DNA of 64,000 nucleotides from Trochalopteron elliotii (lineage: Eukaryota; Chordata; Aves; Passeriformes; Leiothrichidae): the NCBI GenBank assembly GCA_024734555.1, contig JANPWX010000055.1:500487-564486 (forward strand), in the 5' to 3' direction. Below are positions 37,901 to 50,360 of the stretch, piece by piece (position 1 is the stretch's first letter; every line of letters starts with the position of its first letter). Under the pieces are notes generated by a model. The model did no database searches. It saw only the letters and a list, made by a program, of their open reading frames with translations, and was not told where the DNA came from. The position numbers were made by a program, and so were the translations under genes.

Positions 37901-39583
37901 CTAGATCAGAAACTTTGAATAATTAAAGAGCTTATAACGTGTCACAAAGCTTCTCTAAATGTACAACTGTGTTCTGGGTAGAGAAGTACGAAAAGTCTGA
38001 ACCCTGAGTGGCATAAATTAGCCCACATCTACTAAACTCTAGAAGCTGTTTTCTATGGAGGGAGGGGAAAGAAAATCTGCAATGCATAGTGTATATCCCC
38101 ATTTAGTGCTTTTCAGTTTTTCCAGAAATGCAATTAAATGTGTGTAGACCAAGCAACTGTGAAAGCTGAAGAGAGTGGGTGACCTTAGTTTTCAAATATC
38201 CCCAGTGGCCTAAAGCTCCTTCAGTCAAAGACTTGCTTTAAATTTCATTGAGTTTACAATGTTTTCGATGCCTGCCTGTGTTTACAAGGAGTGGATTAAA
38301 TTAAAACCCTTCCCAAGCATTTGTTGTGATTTGACAGCCTGCTGAGTAATGCACATGTTTTTATTTTATGGGACAGCTTTTCCCCACAGGTCTATGCACT
38401 TTTCTGGACAGAGGTTTAACTGTAAGGCAACTAGTCTGATTATAGACCAACTCTTTTAGTTCATCTGCAGGAGAGGCAAGTTGTACTTGGAGTTGCAGGA
38501 TTACATGTGGCTTAGTTCAGTGTTGGGGGAGGAAATGTGTGAGATTTTATACAATCGTGGCTGGCTAATATTTAACAATGCTTATTATGGAATGCCTGGA
38601 GGCAGAGCTGCTTCTGCATTATGTGGTTTGGGAGAGCTGTTCCCTTTGGTGGGAGCTCTGGAGTTCTGTACTGGTTTTACATCTAAAAGATGAAATATTG
38701 CTGAAGCTTGCAGGTGGGGAGATTAAGACAGTGATGTCTGTCCGAAGGAAAATTCAGTTAGTCTCATTTAATCCAGATAACTGTGGCTCAGCTTTTGTTT
38801 GCTTGGATTAAATGGGGGGATGTATCATCATCTCTCCCAACAAAAATATTCATGAGGGTTTTTTTAATTTTTCTTTTCATTAGAAGCTAGGTGGACTCTT
38901 AAAAAAATTCTTTCACATACACCAAGCTGATTTTTTTATCATATTTTTCTCTTCCTTTTCCCACCACTCAACTTTTTTGCTTGTTCAATTTTAGAAATCC
39001 AAGAAAGCGACAGCCTTTAGGTAGAGGGAAAAGAACTAATCCAGGGTTTATTTTCTGTTTAAGGTGGTAGTACTTCTAAACTTTATATGAAATTTTATCA
39101 GAAAAATTCTTCATGCAGCACTCTGCTTTGGATTGGCTTTAAATATAATGTATGAGTACAAATTGTCCTTTGATGGGGTGTGGCAGGAATCTTGGGGTGG
39201 CTCTTAGAAGCAAATCTGACACTTCCTTACCTCTGGGAAACAGGCACCAAGGGGTGAACACCTTGGTCTGCTTTGAGTGCCAAATATTTCTTTTTCCCAC
39301 TACCTGCTCATCTTTCCTGTGCCCAAAGAACAAAAAAGAGAATTAATTTTAATATAGGTTAAAATATCACATTTGTGACCATCAGATGGACTTGATATAA
39401 AGAATGAGGGGGAGGGAAACAGAGTGCAGTTTTAAAGCATCCCTCAATTTTTCTGACTCTTTCTGGTTGCCCAGGGCTGACTTGTTCCTTGATGCAACTA
39501 GAGAAAGGAACTCTTCAGAAAAAAGATGTGGTGTCAGAATTGGCTGGTTGGACAGGAAAATTTCTAATCACTAATCTGTTTCT

Positions 39584-39599
39584 TATATATGTATATATA
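39584..39599. repeat. TA-rich short repeat
   Basis: TATATATGTATATATA is a 16-base TA run broken by one G. It is simple sequence with no further context. Confidence 0.8.
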
Positions 39600-40060
39600 G
39601 CCATAGAGAGCAAAATCTGATTTTTTTTAAAGATATGAATTATGTATTGTTATTAAACAGTAGTCAAATAATTCAAATGTGATTTAATTTTTAAATTAAG
39701 TCATTCAAAAGCATGCCTTTTTAAAGACTGGGCTCTAATGAAATGCTGCTTTCTGCTGCTCTTTTATCAAGAACTTTATTCACAATGCTGAATGTTTTAT
39801 GGTGCCAGGGGACATTGCATTATCTCTTCTGATATTGCCAACCTGATAAAATAATAAAGAAAAAAATCTCTACTGTAATTTCTTCACTCATTTTGATGAG
39901 AAATATCTGGCAATTCATTAAATAGGAATGTATTGCTTTGAAAATGCAAATGAATAAAGTAACACTGGCATTATAAAATAGCACCCAAGGCATTATCTGA
40001 TCTCTTAAATGATTTGCACTTAATTCAATTACTCAGGAATTTTGTTTCCTTACTGGTGGA
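39600..40060. other. AT-rich, TAAT-dense stretch, candidate conserved non-coding element
   Basis: There is no transposon, open frame or microsatellite here. Homeodomain-type TAAT/ATTA cores are dense and evenly spread, and the sequence is complex rather than repetitive. GAAATGCTGCTTTCTGCTG near 39738 and ATGCAAATGAATAAAG near 39944, the latter containing a POU-type ATGCAAAT, are the kind of words seen in developmental enhancers. Function is inferred from texture only. Confidence 0.3.
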
Positions 40061-40373
40061 TTGTGATCTGTGCTCTGGGGGCTGATGAGTGCTGTGTCAC
40101 TGGGTTCCAGCAGGGCTGAACCCCCCATATTTGCCTTGGGGCTCTCAGTTTAGCTGCTGAAGGGGTTGGGCTGTTTGTGGTTGTGAATATTGCCCTCAGT
40201 TAAATCCTTTGTAGGTGTGAATAGGAAATCCGGTGCTGTGCCTCAGGCAGTGACCAATCTGTGTGTAAATATGGACAGTGGTTGTTTTATGTAATGTCTG
40301 TGAGGACTATTCCAGCAGTGGCCAGCCCAATGAAACGGCACAGGGGTCTTGTGGTGCTGTCTGACCCAGCTGG

Positions 40374-40690
40374 AGAATCCTGGAATGGCTTGAGTGGGAA
40401 GGGACTTTAAAGTTCCATGGGCATCCAGTTCCCATCTAGCTCCATGGGCAGGAACACCTTCCACTATCCCAGGTTGCTCCAAGGCCTGTCCAACATGGCC
40501 TTGGATGCTGCCAGGAATGAGGCACAGCTTCTCAGGGCAACCTGTGCCAGTGCTTCACCACCCTCATAGCTCAGAATTTTTCCTAATATCCAATCTAACC
40601 CTACTCTGTATGTGTGAAGCTGTTCCTCATTGTCCCATCACTCCAGATGCTTGCAAACTGTCTCTCTCCATCTTTTTTGGAGTTTCCTTT
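40374..40690 (-). mobile_element. CR1 LINE, 5'-truncated 3' end, minus strand
   Basis: The plus strand carries the reverse complement of a CR1 end: CCTGGAATGGCTTGAGTGGG and AAGGGACTTTAAAG. It continues with CCATGGGCAGGAACACCTTC, GGCCTTGGATGCTGCCAGGA, CTTCTCAGGGCAACCTGTGC and CTGTCTCTCTCCATC. A short insertion separates the first two blocks compared with the copy at 24335. About 315 bases remain. Same CR1 type as 24335 and 45683, but visibly more diverged. Confidence 0.92.
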
Positions 40691-41795
40691 CTTCTTTTGC
40701 CTGACTTTGGAGATATTAGCAAATGTAGGTCTTCCTTTACTTACTGGGATGTTCCTGGGTGAGGTTGCACATGCCTGCTTCAGGATGAGGACACCACTAA
40801 TGGGGACAGTGTCCCATTTAATGTGAGAGTCCTTTGGGACCAGGCAGCTCCCCGTGGGCTGAGGCAGGATGGATCCAGGATCCAGGCAATGCTGATCTGT
40901 GCAGCCATCCTTGGTCTTTTTTAGCTCACTGCAGCCATGAGGTAATAAAATAGAACTTGTGCCATGTGAGCAGCTTGAACATAGAGCTGAGAGGAGGGTA
41001 TAGCAGGCAGGGAATTCCGCTTAGGTTGCAGCAGCAGCAGCTTATTGCTGCAGTAGTTCTGAGGTAGCCTCAGGGAAGGGAGGAAGATGTTAGCTTTCTG
41101 GCTCTATTAGGTCCCAGTGCTTTTCTTCAGGGCATAAGTCTTTGGAAAAGTGTAAACTAATAGCAGGATCCGTGATCATCTAGTCCTCTTAAAAATTAAA
41201 TCTGTGATTGACACCTTTTATATGGAGATTGCTGTGAAAGGGCTGAGTGTTTGCAATGAGCATTATAATTCCATAAACTCTGACACTACATCCTCATTTC
41301 CCAACACTTTATAAAGGCTGCTACCTCCAATGCTGTGACTGCCAATTTCCTGATGTTTGCTGTTTCCAGCCACTCACATCTTCCTCTTGTCATCTGCTTT
41401 TGGTTACTTGGACATCTTCTTATTAAATATTACAAAATAAGTAGCTGTTGTTGCTGCCAGCAGTTCTGGGAGATTTTTGTTCAGGTCCTGCCTTATATAT
41501 TTCAGAAGACATGGAAATCTCTCTTATTGATTGTATGTCCTGGTTTTCCCTGGGCACAAAGAAATAGCCAGCCTAATAAAAATTTTGTAAGTAATATTCA
41601 CTTAATAGTTAATTCTGTCCCTGCCAGCCCAATGGTTCTGTGGCAATGACAGTTTTTGTATTTCAGGCTTATCCCAGGACACTTCTCTTCTAATGTTTCT
41701 TTCTTGTTGAACAAGTGACACTTTCTAGGGAATCCAGGCTGCACATTTCAGAATTGTTACAGATATTTTTGATTATGGGTCTAACCCAACAGTGA

Positions 41796-41854
41796 TTTTT
41801 TTTTTTTCTTAGGCAGGGATGTAAGAATTGCTTAAGAGGCAAAAAAAAAAAAAA
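41796..41854. repeat. T12 and A14 homopolymer pair
   Basis: Twelve T at 41796-41807 and fourteen A at 41841-41854 are separated by 33 bases of unique sequence. They could pair as an A/T stem, but nothing else suggests a functional hairpin. Confidence 0.85.
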
Positions 41855-43029
41855 TCAAAATCATTTGGAAGATTTTTAAAAATGAAACATTTTTGTGTGA
41901 AAAAAAACACATTTTAAAATTGAAACTGGGCAAAAAGTTTTGAGAACACAAAAATGAAATGCAAATTTTGGGTTCAGACTGAAAAGATATTTTTTAGTCA
42001 ACAGCAAACACCCTCCCTGACACACTATATTGATTCTGCTATTGAGCCATTCTTTCCCCCATCCTTTCCATTGCATATCTCTCCTCCAAGCTGAATTTTG
42101 TTTCTCCACTTATACAAAGTGATGACAAAGTAAAATCACTATATTTCTTGATGGCCAATGTAATTAGCTTGGTTTTGTTTTTTTTTTTTACATCATTTGG
42201 ACAATGTGAAACAGCTGCTGCACTGAATCTGGTCCATGCAACTGAATGGAAAATTCTTCCAGGCCATAAGGGTCACAAAACCCCAACATTTTTTGAGGAT
42301 GTGGCAGAGAGAAAGCCAAACCCTGTGTGGAAATGTTCCTTTTGAGAGAGAAGCTGCTTTTCCCTTGCCATCTACTGAAAGGCAGAGTTTGAGATTTTTC
42401 AGATAAAGCCTTGCAGAGATAAGTATTCCATTTTTACCTGACTGGAGTCTGCCGCACAGGGAAGAAATCAATGGGACATGGGAACAGCAGCAGGGCAAAA
42501 GGAAAAAGAGACCAGAAAAAACTTCCTTCTGCTTCCTTCCATGATGAAGGATGCTCAAAGGGAGGAATCTCCCAGCAAACAGCAAAGAAGAAAAGGGTCA
42601 GTGTACCCCTCCAGCTGCTGTTTTGTTTTTCTTTCCTCTAGTAAACTCTTCTCGTTGTACTCTTGTTGAGGACTTTCCATTACTCTTTCCCCACTTAAAA
42701 AAATCTGAGGAGCTTAGGGTGCTTGGGTTGGAAAATGGACTTTGTGACATCAAATATTTCAGTCCCTTTAGCACCAACTGTTTGTAGGGTACCTGATTTA
42801 CAAGGAAGGGAATACCTGTAACATTTACCCCAGGAGCAGCAGCATCTCTTTGATTCATCTCCTGGCAGTTCAGCTTCAGGCAGTTTTTCAATTTAACTAC
42901 TTCTATGTAGAACAACTTGTCTCTCTTCTGATCCCTGAGCTGACCAATATGTTGAAAATGACAGTAAAATTGCCTTTTAGAGAAGGTGAGGGGAAATTAT
43001 GGCTGCAAATCCCAGAGCATCTTTAAAGA

Positions 43030-43175
43030 GATGAGGACATCACTCTACCATAGGAAATTAAAGAAATTAAAGATGATAATAAGTGTAATAATAATTAGCA
43101 TGACCTTCATCAAACAAGGTAATTATGATGACAATTGGAGTTACTTTAAATCAAGTGTAAATTAGTTTAAAGAAG
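43030..43175. promoter_or_regulatory. Candidate homeodomain-site cluster
   Basis: The stretch carries two TAATTA palindromes (43092-43097 and 43120-43125), CAATTGG near 43132, a duplicated GAAATTAAA word near 43057-43075 and several further TAAT/ATTA cores. TAATTA is the classic core bound by many homeodomain proteins. AT-rich DNA produces such words by chance, so the call is weak. Confidence 0.25.
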
Positions 43176-45682
43176 TAGCATTAGGCACCATTTTTGTGGC
43201 TGCTTTATCAGCAGGAGGGAAACCAACAGCTTCAAATAGTCAATTTGGGGTAAGGATCCAATATATATGATGAAATTCCAAATGTCTATATGGTCTAAAA
43301 ATGAAGCTGCATCAGACACTGATAGCCAGGAGTGCAAATTTCCTCCAGAGGAGAGGACACAGAGATAGAACATAATGGTTCTGAGCATTGACTTGAACCC
43401 TGTTACTTGTTCAAGCTTCTAAATGGCTTTTATATGTGTCAAGCCATTTGTTTTAAAGATTACATTCTTTTATACTAACGTGTCTCTTATTTCCCTTTCC
43501 TCCTTGGGTCGTGGTTGGTATTGTTTTACTGTTTCTAGGACTTTTTTTTCAGGAAATTTAGAGATTAAAATACAGTGATAAACACTCATGTGGTCTGGGT
43601 GAGCAGTGTAATGTGTATTTTGTTGCTAGCAAAGTTAGAGCAGTAACAATCACAGCAAAATTCAGTGTAATGTCTCAGTACAGTTAACACTCACTGAAAG
43701 TGTGCCTGAGGTTTTGGAATGTTTTCCCTTTGCTTGCCTGGAAGCTTTTCTACCTGAGGCCATCTCTGCAGAGAACTCCTGGCTAACCAGAAGCCCTGGT
43801 TTTGAATTCAGGCTTGCTCAGCACAGGCTTGGCCTTATGGCTCCCATCACACCACTGTTGCCTTTGTGACTAATTTCTGAAAGCTGCTTGCATAGACAAA
43901 GTTGTCTCCAGAGAACTTCTTCACTTTTCCTGGGATGACATGGTCACAAGGAAAAGTTAGAGCAAGGTTTCAGCTCCTTGCTTTTGGGTTTTATTTGCTT
44001 AGAAGTACTCAGAGGAGATGGGAGGGCTCATGGCTGTGTGTTGAAAACTCCTCTTCCCCACAGAGTGAGTTCTCTTTGGACCCCTATTTTAAACACTTCT
44101 CCAGGATGCTGATTCCTTGAGTTGTGAAAATGGTGGTGCATGAGAGGGGGAAATGCTGATGGACTGCTGAAATACATGCATTTGGTGCAGTCTTGTGGAT
44201 TCCAATGAAGAATTTCTTTCCTTAAACAACACCTATTTTAAACAGCAGCATTGCCATACTGTTTTGTACCTAACCTTTCCTCAGTGCATCTCTGTCCCTG
44301 CGGAGTGGATTGTATCCAAAGGCACCTGTCCTTAGTAGGGGCCCCAGTTAGCTAGCAGGTGGTGGGACAATTATTAAATGTTGTGCTGATATCAGGAGGT
44401 GAACCTGTAGGAAGAGCTTGCAGCAAGCTGCTGAAACCTGATGCCATGGAGTGTGGCTGTAGGAAGGAATTTGTGTTGCCAGTTGGATTTCCTTCTTGTA
44501 GACCCTGCCAAACTCATGCTGCTTCAGTAAAATCACAGTGGTGAGACTGAGAGGAGTTTAATCCCTCTTACAGTTCATAGGCAGCCTAAGTGGGAGGGAT
44601 CACAGTGCTGAGGAGCATCCCCAGTATCCTGAGAGGGGCTCTCCTCTGGCTGCAGTGGGATACACCTGCTGGATGGGATCCTCGTGTGCTGCAGAGACTG
44701 CCATATAGCAACTTCCAGGATGGTGGTGAGATAATTTGGAGTGAATGAGCCCCTCAAAATGAAGCACAGACAGCATAAAAGGTGCTTTGCAAAACCCTGT
44801 TCTGTTCATGTCCAAGTGCACAGGCAGAAATACAGATGAATTTAGCCACTTGGCTGAATTTTCAAGGCTTTGGCTGTGATAGTTGGAGTAAGTGATTATC
44901 CTGTCTCCTTTACTGCAGAGCATTTTGATCTGAAGTGTGGGCCATGTGATTTTCCTGTTCACAGAGCACAAAGCAGACACCTCGCTTGGAGAAAAGTGTT
45001 TAGTCTGGGTGAGAACTGCTCTTTGTGTGCACGCATGTGATTTATTTATAATAGATAATTCCTCCCAGCCAGATGATTTCTCCCAGCTCCCTTTCAGCCA
45101 GAGCCAGGGTGGTCTTTGTCAGTTATGTAAGGTCTGGTAAGTGTGGTGCATAAGCAGCAGCCTTTACTTTTCATCCCTGATGGAAAATGAGATGAGCTGT
45201 CCCACTTACCCCATGAAATAATAACGTTGTGTTTGGAAAGGCTTCTGGCTGGCTGGGAGGACAAAGCACTGCACAGCCTATGAAGGTGGAAGTGTGAGGG
45301 AAATCATGGTGCTTGAGCAGAGCCATCTACAAAAGACACACAGCCAAGCAGGTCCCAGAAAGGAGAGAGCTGCACTTTCAAATCAGCTTTCCTCCCTTTT
45401 GTGTTGTTCTGCCTTTGTCCTCAGCTTCAAAGGCAGAATGGGCAGGAAATTCAGCAAGTTCTCCAGAAAAGGGGCAGTTCCCAGGCTATGGGAGGTAGAT
45501 GTGCAGGGGCATAGTCCCACCTAGGGGTGTTTGATTTATACCTTATGTACTATATTTCAAGCATGTGCTTAGATAAATGGTGTGTTTCTACAAATAGGGT
45601 AAAATGGTAAATCTGACTTTAAAGGTCCTCTGAAAATTAGGACTGAAAATGAGATTCTAAATAGAGATTATGATGCCATTTC

Positions 45683-46074
45683 TGCACTTTCCCAATGAAG
45701 ACAGGCTGAGAAAGCTGGGGCTGTTCACTTTTGAGAAGAAAAGGTTGTGTGGAGGCCTCATAGCAACTTTCCAGCATCTGAAGGGGCTCTTCATCAGGAA
45801 CTGGAGTGAGGGGAGAAGGAATAATGGGTTCAAAGTGAAGGAGGGGAAATTTAGATTAGATATATGGTAGAATTTCTTCCCTTTGAGGGTGGTGGAGCCC
45901 TGGGACAGGTTGCCCAGAGCAGCTGTGGCTGCCCTATCCCTGGAAGTGTCCAAGGCCATGCTGGATGAGGCTCTGAGCAGGCTGGAATGGTGGCAGGTGT
46001 CCCTGCCCATGCAGGGAGTTGGAACTGGATGGGCTCTAAGGTCCCTTTCAACCCAAACTGTTCTATGATTAAAT
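45683..46074 (+). mobile_element. CR1 LINE, 5'-truncated 3' end, plus strand
   Basis: This copy starts in the last codons of ORF2, where GAAGACAGGCTGAGAAAGCT and GGGGCTGTTCAC encode the usual RLRKLGLF-like end of the CR1 protein. It runs through GATTAGATATATGGTAGAAT, GGTTGCCCAGAGCAGCTGTG, TGCCCTATCCCTGGAAGTGT and CCAAGGCCATGCTGGATG, to the terminal GGTCCCTTTCAACCCAAACT and GTTCTATGATTAAA. About 390 bases remain. It is one of the better preserved copies in the window, and the plus and minus open frames over it are by-products. Confidence 0.95.
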
Positions 46075-48971
46075 AGCATAATTGCATAATACCTAGACTC
46101 TTCTAAAAGCTAGGCATGTGAAATTTATCTTTAATCTAAATTGAGGCGCTTTTACATCCTAAGGTCTGTATAGACATTTCTCTGTCCAAAAAATGGTAGC
46201 ACTTTACTCCCTTTCCTTATTCATCCTGTCCATACCAATGTAAGTGATAGATCCAAGCTGAGAGAGTTTGGAGTGGGTCAGATTGGAGGGGAGAGTGTGT
46301 GGGTGGAGAACTTCTCCAGCATGTTTTTCACAGTGGCCCTGAGGTACTGTGCCAATTGCTCATACTCTCCCTCAGGCAGGCAACTGGAGCTGAGGATAAA
46401 TTACATAACCCTAAATCTGTGTTGTCTTTGCACAGGCATTTATGATTTATATCCTCTTGGCCATGTCTCATTTTTCAATGACTTGTGTATTTTACAGCCT
46501 TTAATATAAATACCTGTATTCTGGACATTAGCAAGGAAGTAAAATACTTATAATGATTCTTATCCTTTATGGCACTTACTATGTTTAGTTTGCAAAGGAC
46601 TGTAAAAGGAGACCCTGTGTTACTTTACTAAGGAGAGGTCAGAGGTGAGAAGAGGCTGAAGTGATTTGGACTAAGGCTGCTACAGGGACTTTCAACTGGC
46701 AACCTTTTTTTTAAACAGTTTACCATCCTTGCCCATGAACTGCAAACAGAGAGATGTTGTACTGTGACAAATATGGCCTCTCATTCCCCTCAAATTTCAA
46801 TAGACTGTTTGTGTATGTGCAAAATTACTTGGAAATAAGGCAGATTTAGGAGACTGTGTGGAGAACATCTTATCCCTGTGCTGTTATGACAAACCAAAGT
46901 AACTGTTCCCCAAATGGCTCTGAGGCCCTTTCTCTGCTCTCTTGAGCTGCATCAGGCTGTTGTTTAGACTTTACCAGGGAAGAGGATGAGTTTGGATGTT
47001 ACAGCTGCAATCCTGAGTAAGCCTGTTCCGTGTGAAATCATAAACTTCACAGTGTGGCTGCTCCAGTTGTGAGCTCTCTCTCTCTCCCTGCCCCCAGCCA
47101 AGGGGAAAGGTTTTATGCAAGAAGAGGGGAGGAAGGAAAGAGTATTTAACTATAATCTGACTCTGGCAAGTCATGTTCTATTTAAAACTTCATTGCACCT
47201 AAAGACCCCAGCCTGGCAAGCAGTGCAATCTGACAGCAGAACTGTTTCAGCACATGCATGAGCATCCCAGGCAGCCTTTGCAGCTTCCACTGGGCCCCAG
47301 AGACCCCTGGATCTGTCTCCACCTCCCTCTCTCCCACACCAATTTCTCCATCACCTCTGCAGGGGCATGTACTCCCTGATGTGCTTATGAAGCATTTGAT
47401 ACAAATGTTGGTGCTAGATTCTGTGACTCTTGTTTAAACATGGATTTGCTCTTGTTTTCTCTGGCTGTTATATTATTTGTTTCCTTGAGTCTTTTCCCCT
47501 CACATTCTTTTCCACTTATTTTAAGCCAAAGGTGATTGAATGTTTGTCCTGTCTCCTAAAACACTTTCCTATGCTTTGTCTCCCAAACAAGTAATGCATA
47601 AAAACCTTGACTGATTAATATATAGGCTTGCACTTGAGTTCCCCCACCCATGAAGGACAAATTAAGAGAAACTCTGTTTTTAGTTCCACTAAAGCTGATA
47701 CTGAGGGATCCTATCCTTTTTTTCTTTTCCCGGAAGGAAGGTGGGGATAAGTGAGGAGCAGGATCTCTGTTTCCATTTTCCATTGTAGTAAATCTTAAAG
47801 ACTGGGAAACTGATCTGACTTCTGTTTTCCAGCCCTGCCCTGGAGTGCTCCCCAGCATTGCCACCTAGAAGCATCCACACTCGGCAGGCTGGTGGGAGGC
47901 AGCAGTTTCTTGTGGAGCTCTGTGCTCTCCAGTCCTAGGAGGGAATGTTGTCTTTCCTGTCCCTTCAGTCCCAAAATGTGGGTTTTTTTGGCGCAGTTAG
48001 AAATACAATGACAGTAATGGACCTTTCCTGGGGATCTTTTTTTGCAATTATAATTAGCAGCACTAATATGTTTACTCTTTCTGATAATATATGGAAAGGC
48101 ACTTTGATTTTGTATTTTTTTTTCCTTTATAAGTCTCTACACTGTCAGTGCTGAAAAATATTTGCACTCTGTGCTGTCTCTTGTCACACCAGCTACCCTT
48201 TGAAATGCAGCTTACTCCATTTCTGTTGTCAGTGAATACCATGGCCCCTTTTTGTCCAAAGCCTGTTGTTCTGTTAGTTTAAGTCTTGTTGGTTTTTTCC
48301 CATTATGAGGAGAAGTTGATGGTCAGGATCTCTATTGTAAATAAACAAAGGTGGATAAAAACCAGAAGCTGTCTTTCACTGAAGCAAACAAGAGTCTGTT
48401 TCTGCAGAGACAGGTTTGGATTCACAAAGCAAGTACTGGATAATGTCAGAATTGTTGACAAGCAACAAATTTTGGTTTGCAATCCATGCCAGATCCCTGC
48501 TGCCCAGCTGAGCCTCAGAGGGGCTGCCTCCCCTCATGAACACATTGGAGTTGGGCTGTGGAGAGGTGAAAAAGGCGGAGTCTTTGTTCTTGAAGACAAA
48601 ACTTGCTGGTGGTGTTGTACATGAGGTGTTCTTGGGCCCTCCTACTCCTTTATAGCTGCGCACCTCCCTGGGCCTGGGCATCACACAGCTCATGCAGTTT
48701 TGTCCCTCTGCTTCTCAATGAGAGCTGACCATAACATCCACTAGGGTAAAAACAGCCTCTTTTGGCTTTAAATTCTTTCTCCAGTCCAGCTTCAGGCTTT
48801 GCACATGCCAGAGTGTGCAGCTGCCTTTCACCTGGGCCAGAGCTCAGTGGTTTTGGCCATGGTTTCCATTTTTACCTGGCTCACAGTGACAATCAATAGG
48901 ATCTCTTCCCACTTTTGGAGATATGGTAGATGTGTCCTGCAGTTTGGTGGCACTTTTTGCTTTGGTTTCTT

Positions 48972-49015
48972 TTAGAATAGTTATAAATCTCTCTTAGAAT
49001 AGTTATAAGTCTCTT
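48972..49015 (+). repeat. 22-bp tandem duplication
   Basis: Two adjacent 22-base copies start TTAGAATAGTTATAA at 48972 and 48994 and differ at two positions. It is a recent, local duplication of no known family. Confidence 0.9.
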
Positions 49016-50049
49016 TCACTAATAAGTGTGTTTACTTGGAATATAAAGTCTCTTATGGTCTAATTTTCTTTCATTCTGCATCTATGAAAAATTAAGCTTT
49101 GTGAAGTCAGTGCTATGGACTTAGAATTCAACATTTTTCTGCAGCTGAGGTTTCTGCTGTGAGTCCATGAGAATATCCCAATTATCTATTGATTTGTATC
49201 AGACAGATTTCACCACTTTTCCTCTGAGAATTTTGATTTGCCAAGAACTAGAACCACAATGTGCCTGAAATGTCTTTGACAGTTGCTTTTACCAACCTCC
49301 CACAGCTCCCACCACACGCTGTTTGTCTTTAATGTGTGCAGATATATGCTGCTGGACCAGAGGGTATGACTGAGCATGCAAAGCATCCATTATAAGCAGG
49401 TTCTGATTTTCTCTGTTCATGTGCTAGTTAAGCTATCACAGTTCCCACTGCCAGGAAATTTTCCCTTTCATGCTCCTTACATAAATACAACAATTGCTCA
49501 CATCTCTATACTTACTTTGAAATGAGCTTTTTTTTAAATTTTTTTTTCCTTTAAGTAATATCAGTTCTACTGGGCCTAATCCTGGGATATGCTAAAGTCT
49601 CTAATCTTACACATTTTACTGAAAACTGTGTGATTAACCTCTTGGCAAAGCAATTTGGAATATCAGGGGGGGATTAAGCTGTTGAAATAGGGCTATGGAC
49701 AGGCCTTTTGGGTCCTTGACTGGATCCCTAGCTGAGCCTTTTCCTACATGCCATGCTAAATGAACTCAATATTGCTCCTTGGCTTGGCTTTTCTACAGAG
49801 GTTTAGCAGTCTGGTACAGTGTGGGCACAGTGTGTCCTCTGCCAAAAATATATGCTCAAAGTACACCTCCCATTTGTTCAAATGGCCTTTCCAAGTTACA
49901 TTTCTCTTTCCAGAGAGTCAGTCAAACTGTATCCAGAGGTCTGCCTGCAGTTAGTTATTCATGACTAGAGTACAGTTTAATGCCTATTTTTTCCTCCTTC
50001 CTTAACACTCGTTCATCCCCTTCTCCCTACTGTAGGAAATGGGAAAAAA

Positions 50050-50360
50050 AAAATTCCCAGGGCTCAGAGCAGAGTTAATCCAATAATTGTGGTAATTTAT
50101 GAGTTGGTGGTTGATAGCAGAAGATGTAATTATTCTTTTCCAGCCTTAGCTAGCTCACTGTGATCAAATATGATTATGTTATTGTTCAATGAATCATATG
50201 ATGAGCACAATGCACTGACCCGATGGCTGATGGCACCGTGCTCCTTGGTGGCATTACATTATGAATTAGATCAGTTCCTTATCTTGATTATCTGAGGCCC
50301 TAATCCCACAAATGCTTGTGAATATTTTAAAATTTACTGGCAGAATAAATCCATGTCTGA
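50050..50360. other. Candidate conserved non-coding element
   Basis: This is complex, repeat-free, AT-rich sequence with many homeodomain-type cores (CCAATAATTGTGG, GTAATTATTC, CATTATGAATTAG), a SOX-like ATTGTTCAATG word and a palindromic CATATG. No open frame or transposon overlaps it. The texture is that of a developmental enhancer, but I cannot test conservation. Confidence 0.3.

Larger units (their letters stand above)
33726..40373. other. Non-coding DNA with one CR1 tail; no gene recognised
   Basis: Apart from the CR1 tail at 35221-35279 I see no gene, RNA or transposon. The DNA becomes steadily more AT-rich. The stretches 37680-37900 and 39600-40060 are repeat-free and contain many TAAT/ATTA cores, so they are listed as conserved-element candidates. 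A TATATATGTATATATA run lies at 39584-39599. Confidence 0.55.
40691..45682. other. Non-coding DNA, no gene recognised
   Basis: No supportable gene, RNA or transposon. A T12 run at 41796-41807 and an A14 run at 41841-41854 lie close together. The stretch 43030-43175 is dense in homeodomain-type cores. Open frames near 42193-42585 and 42598-42915 on the minus strand are chance frames without recognisable domains. Confidence 0.55.
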
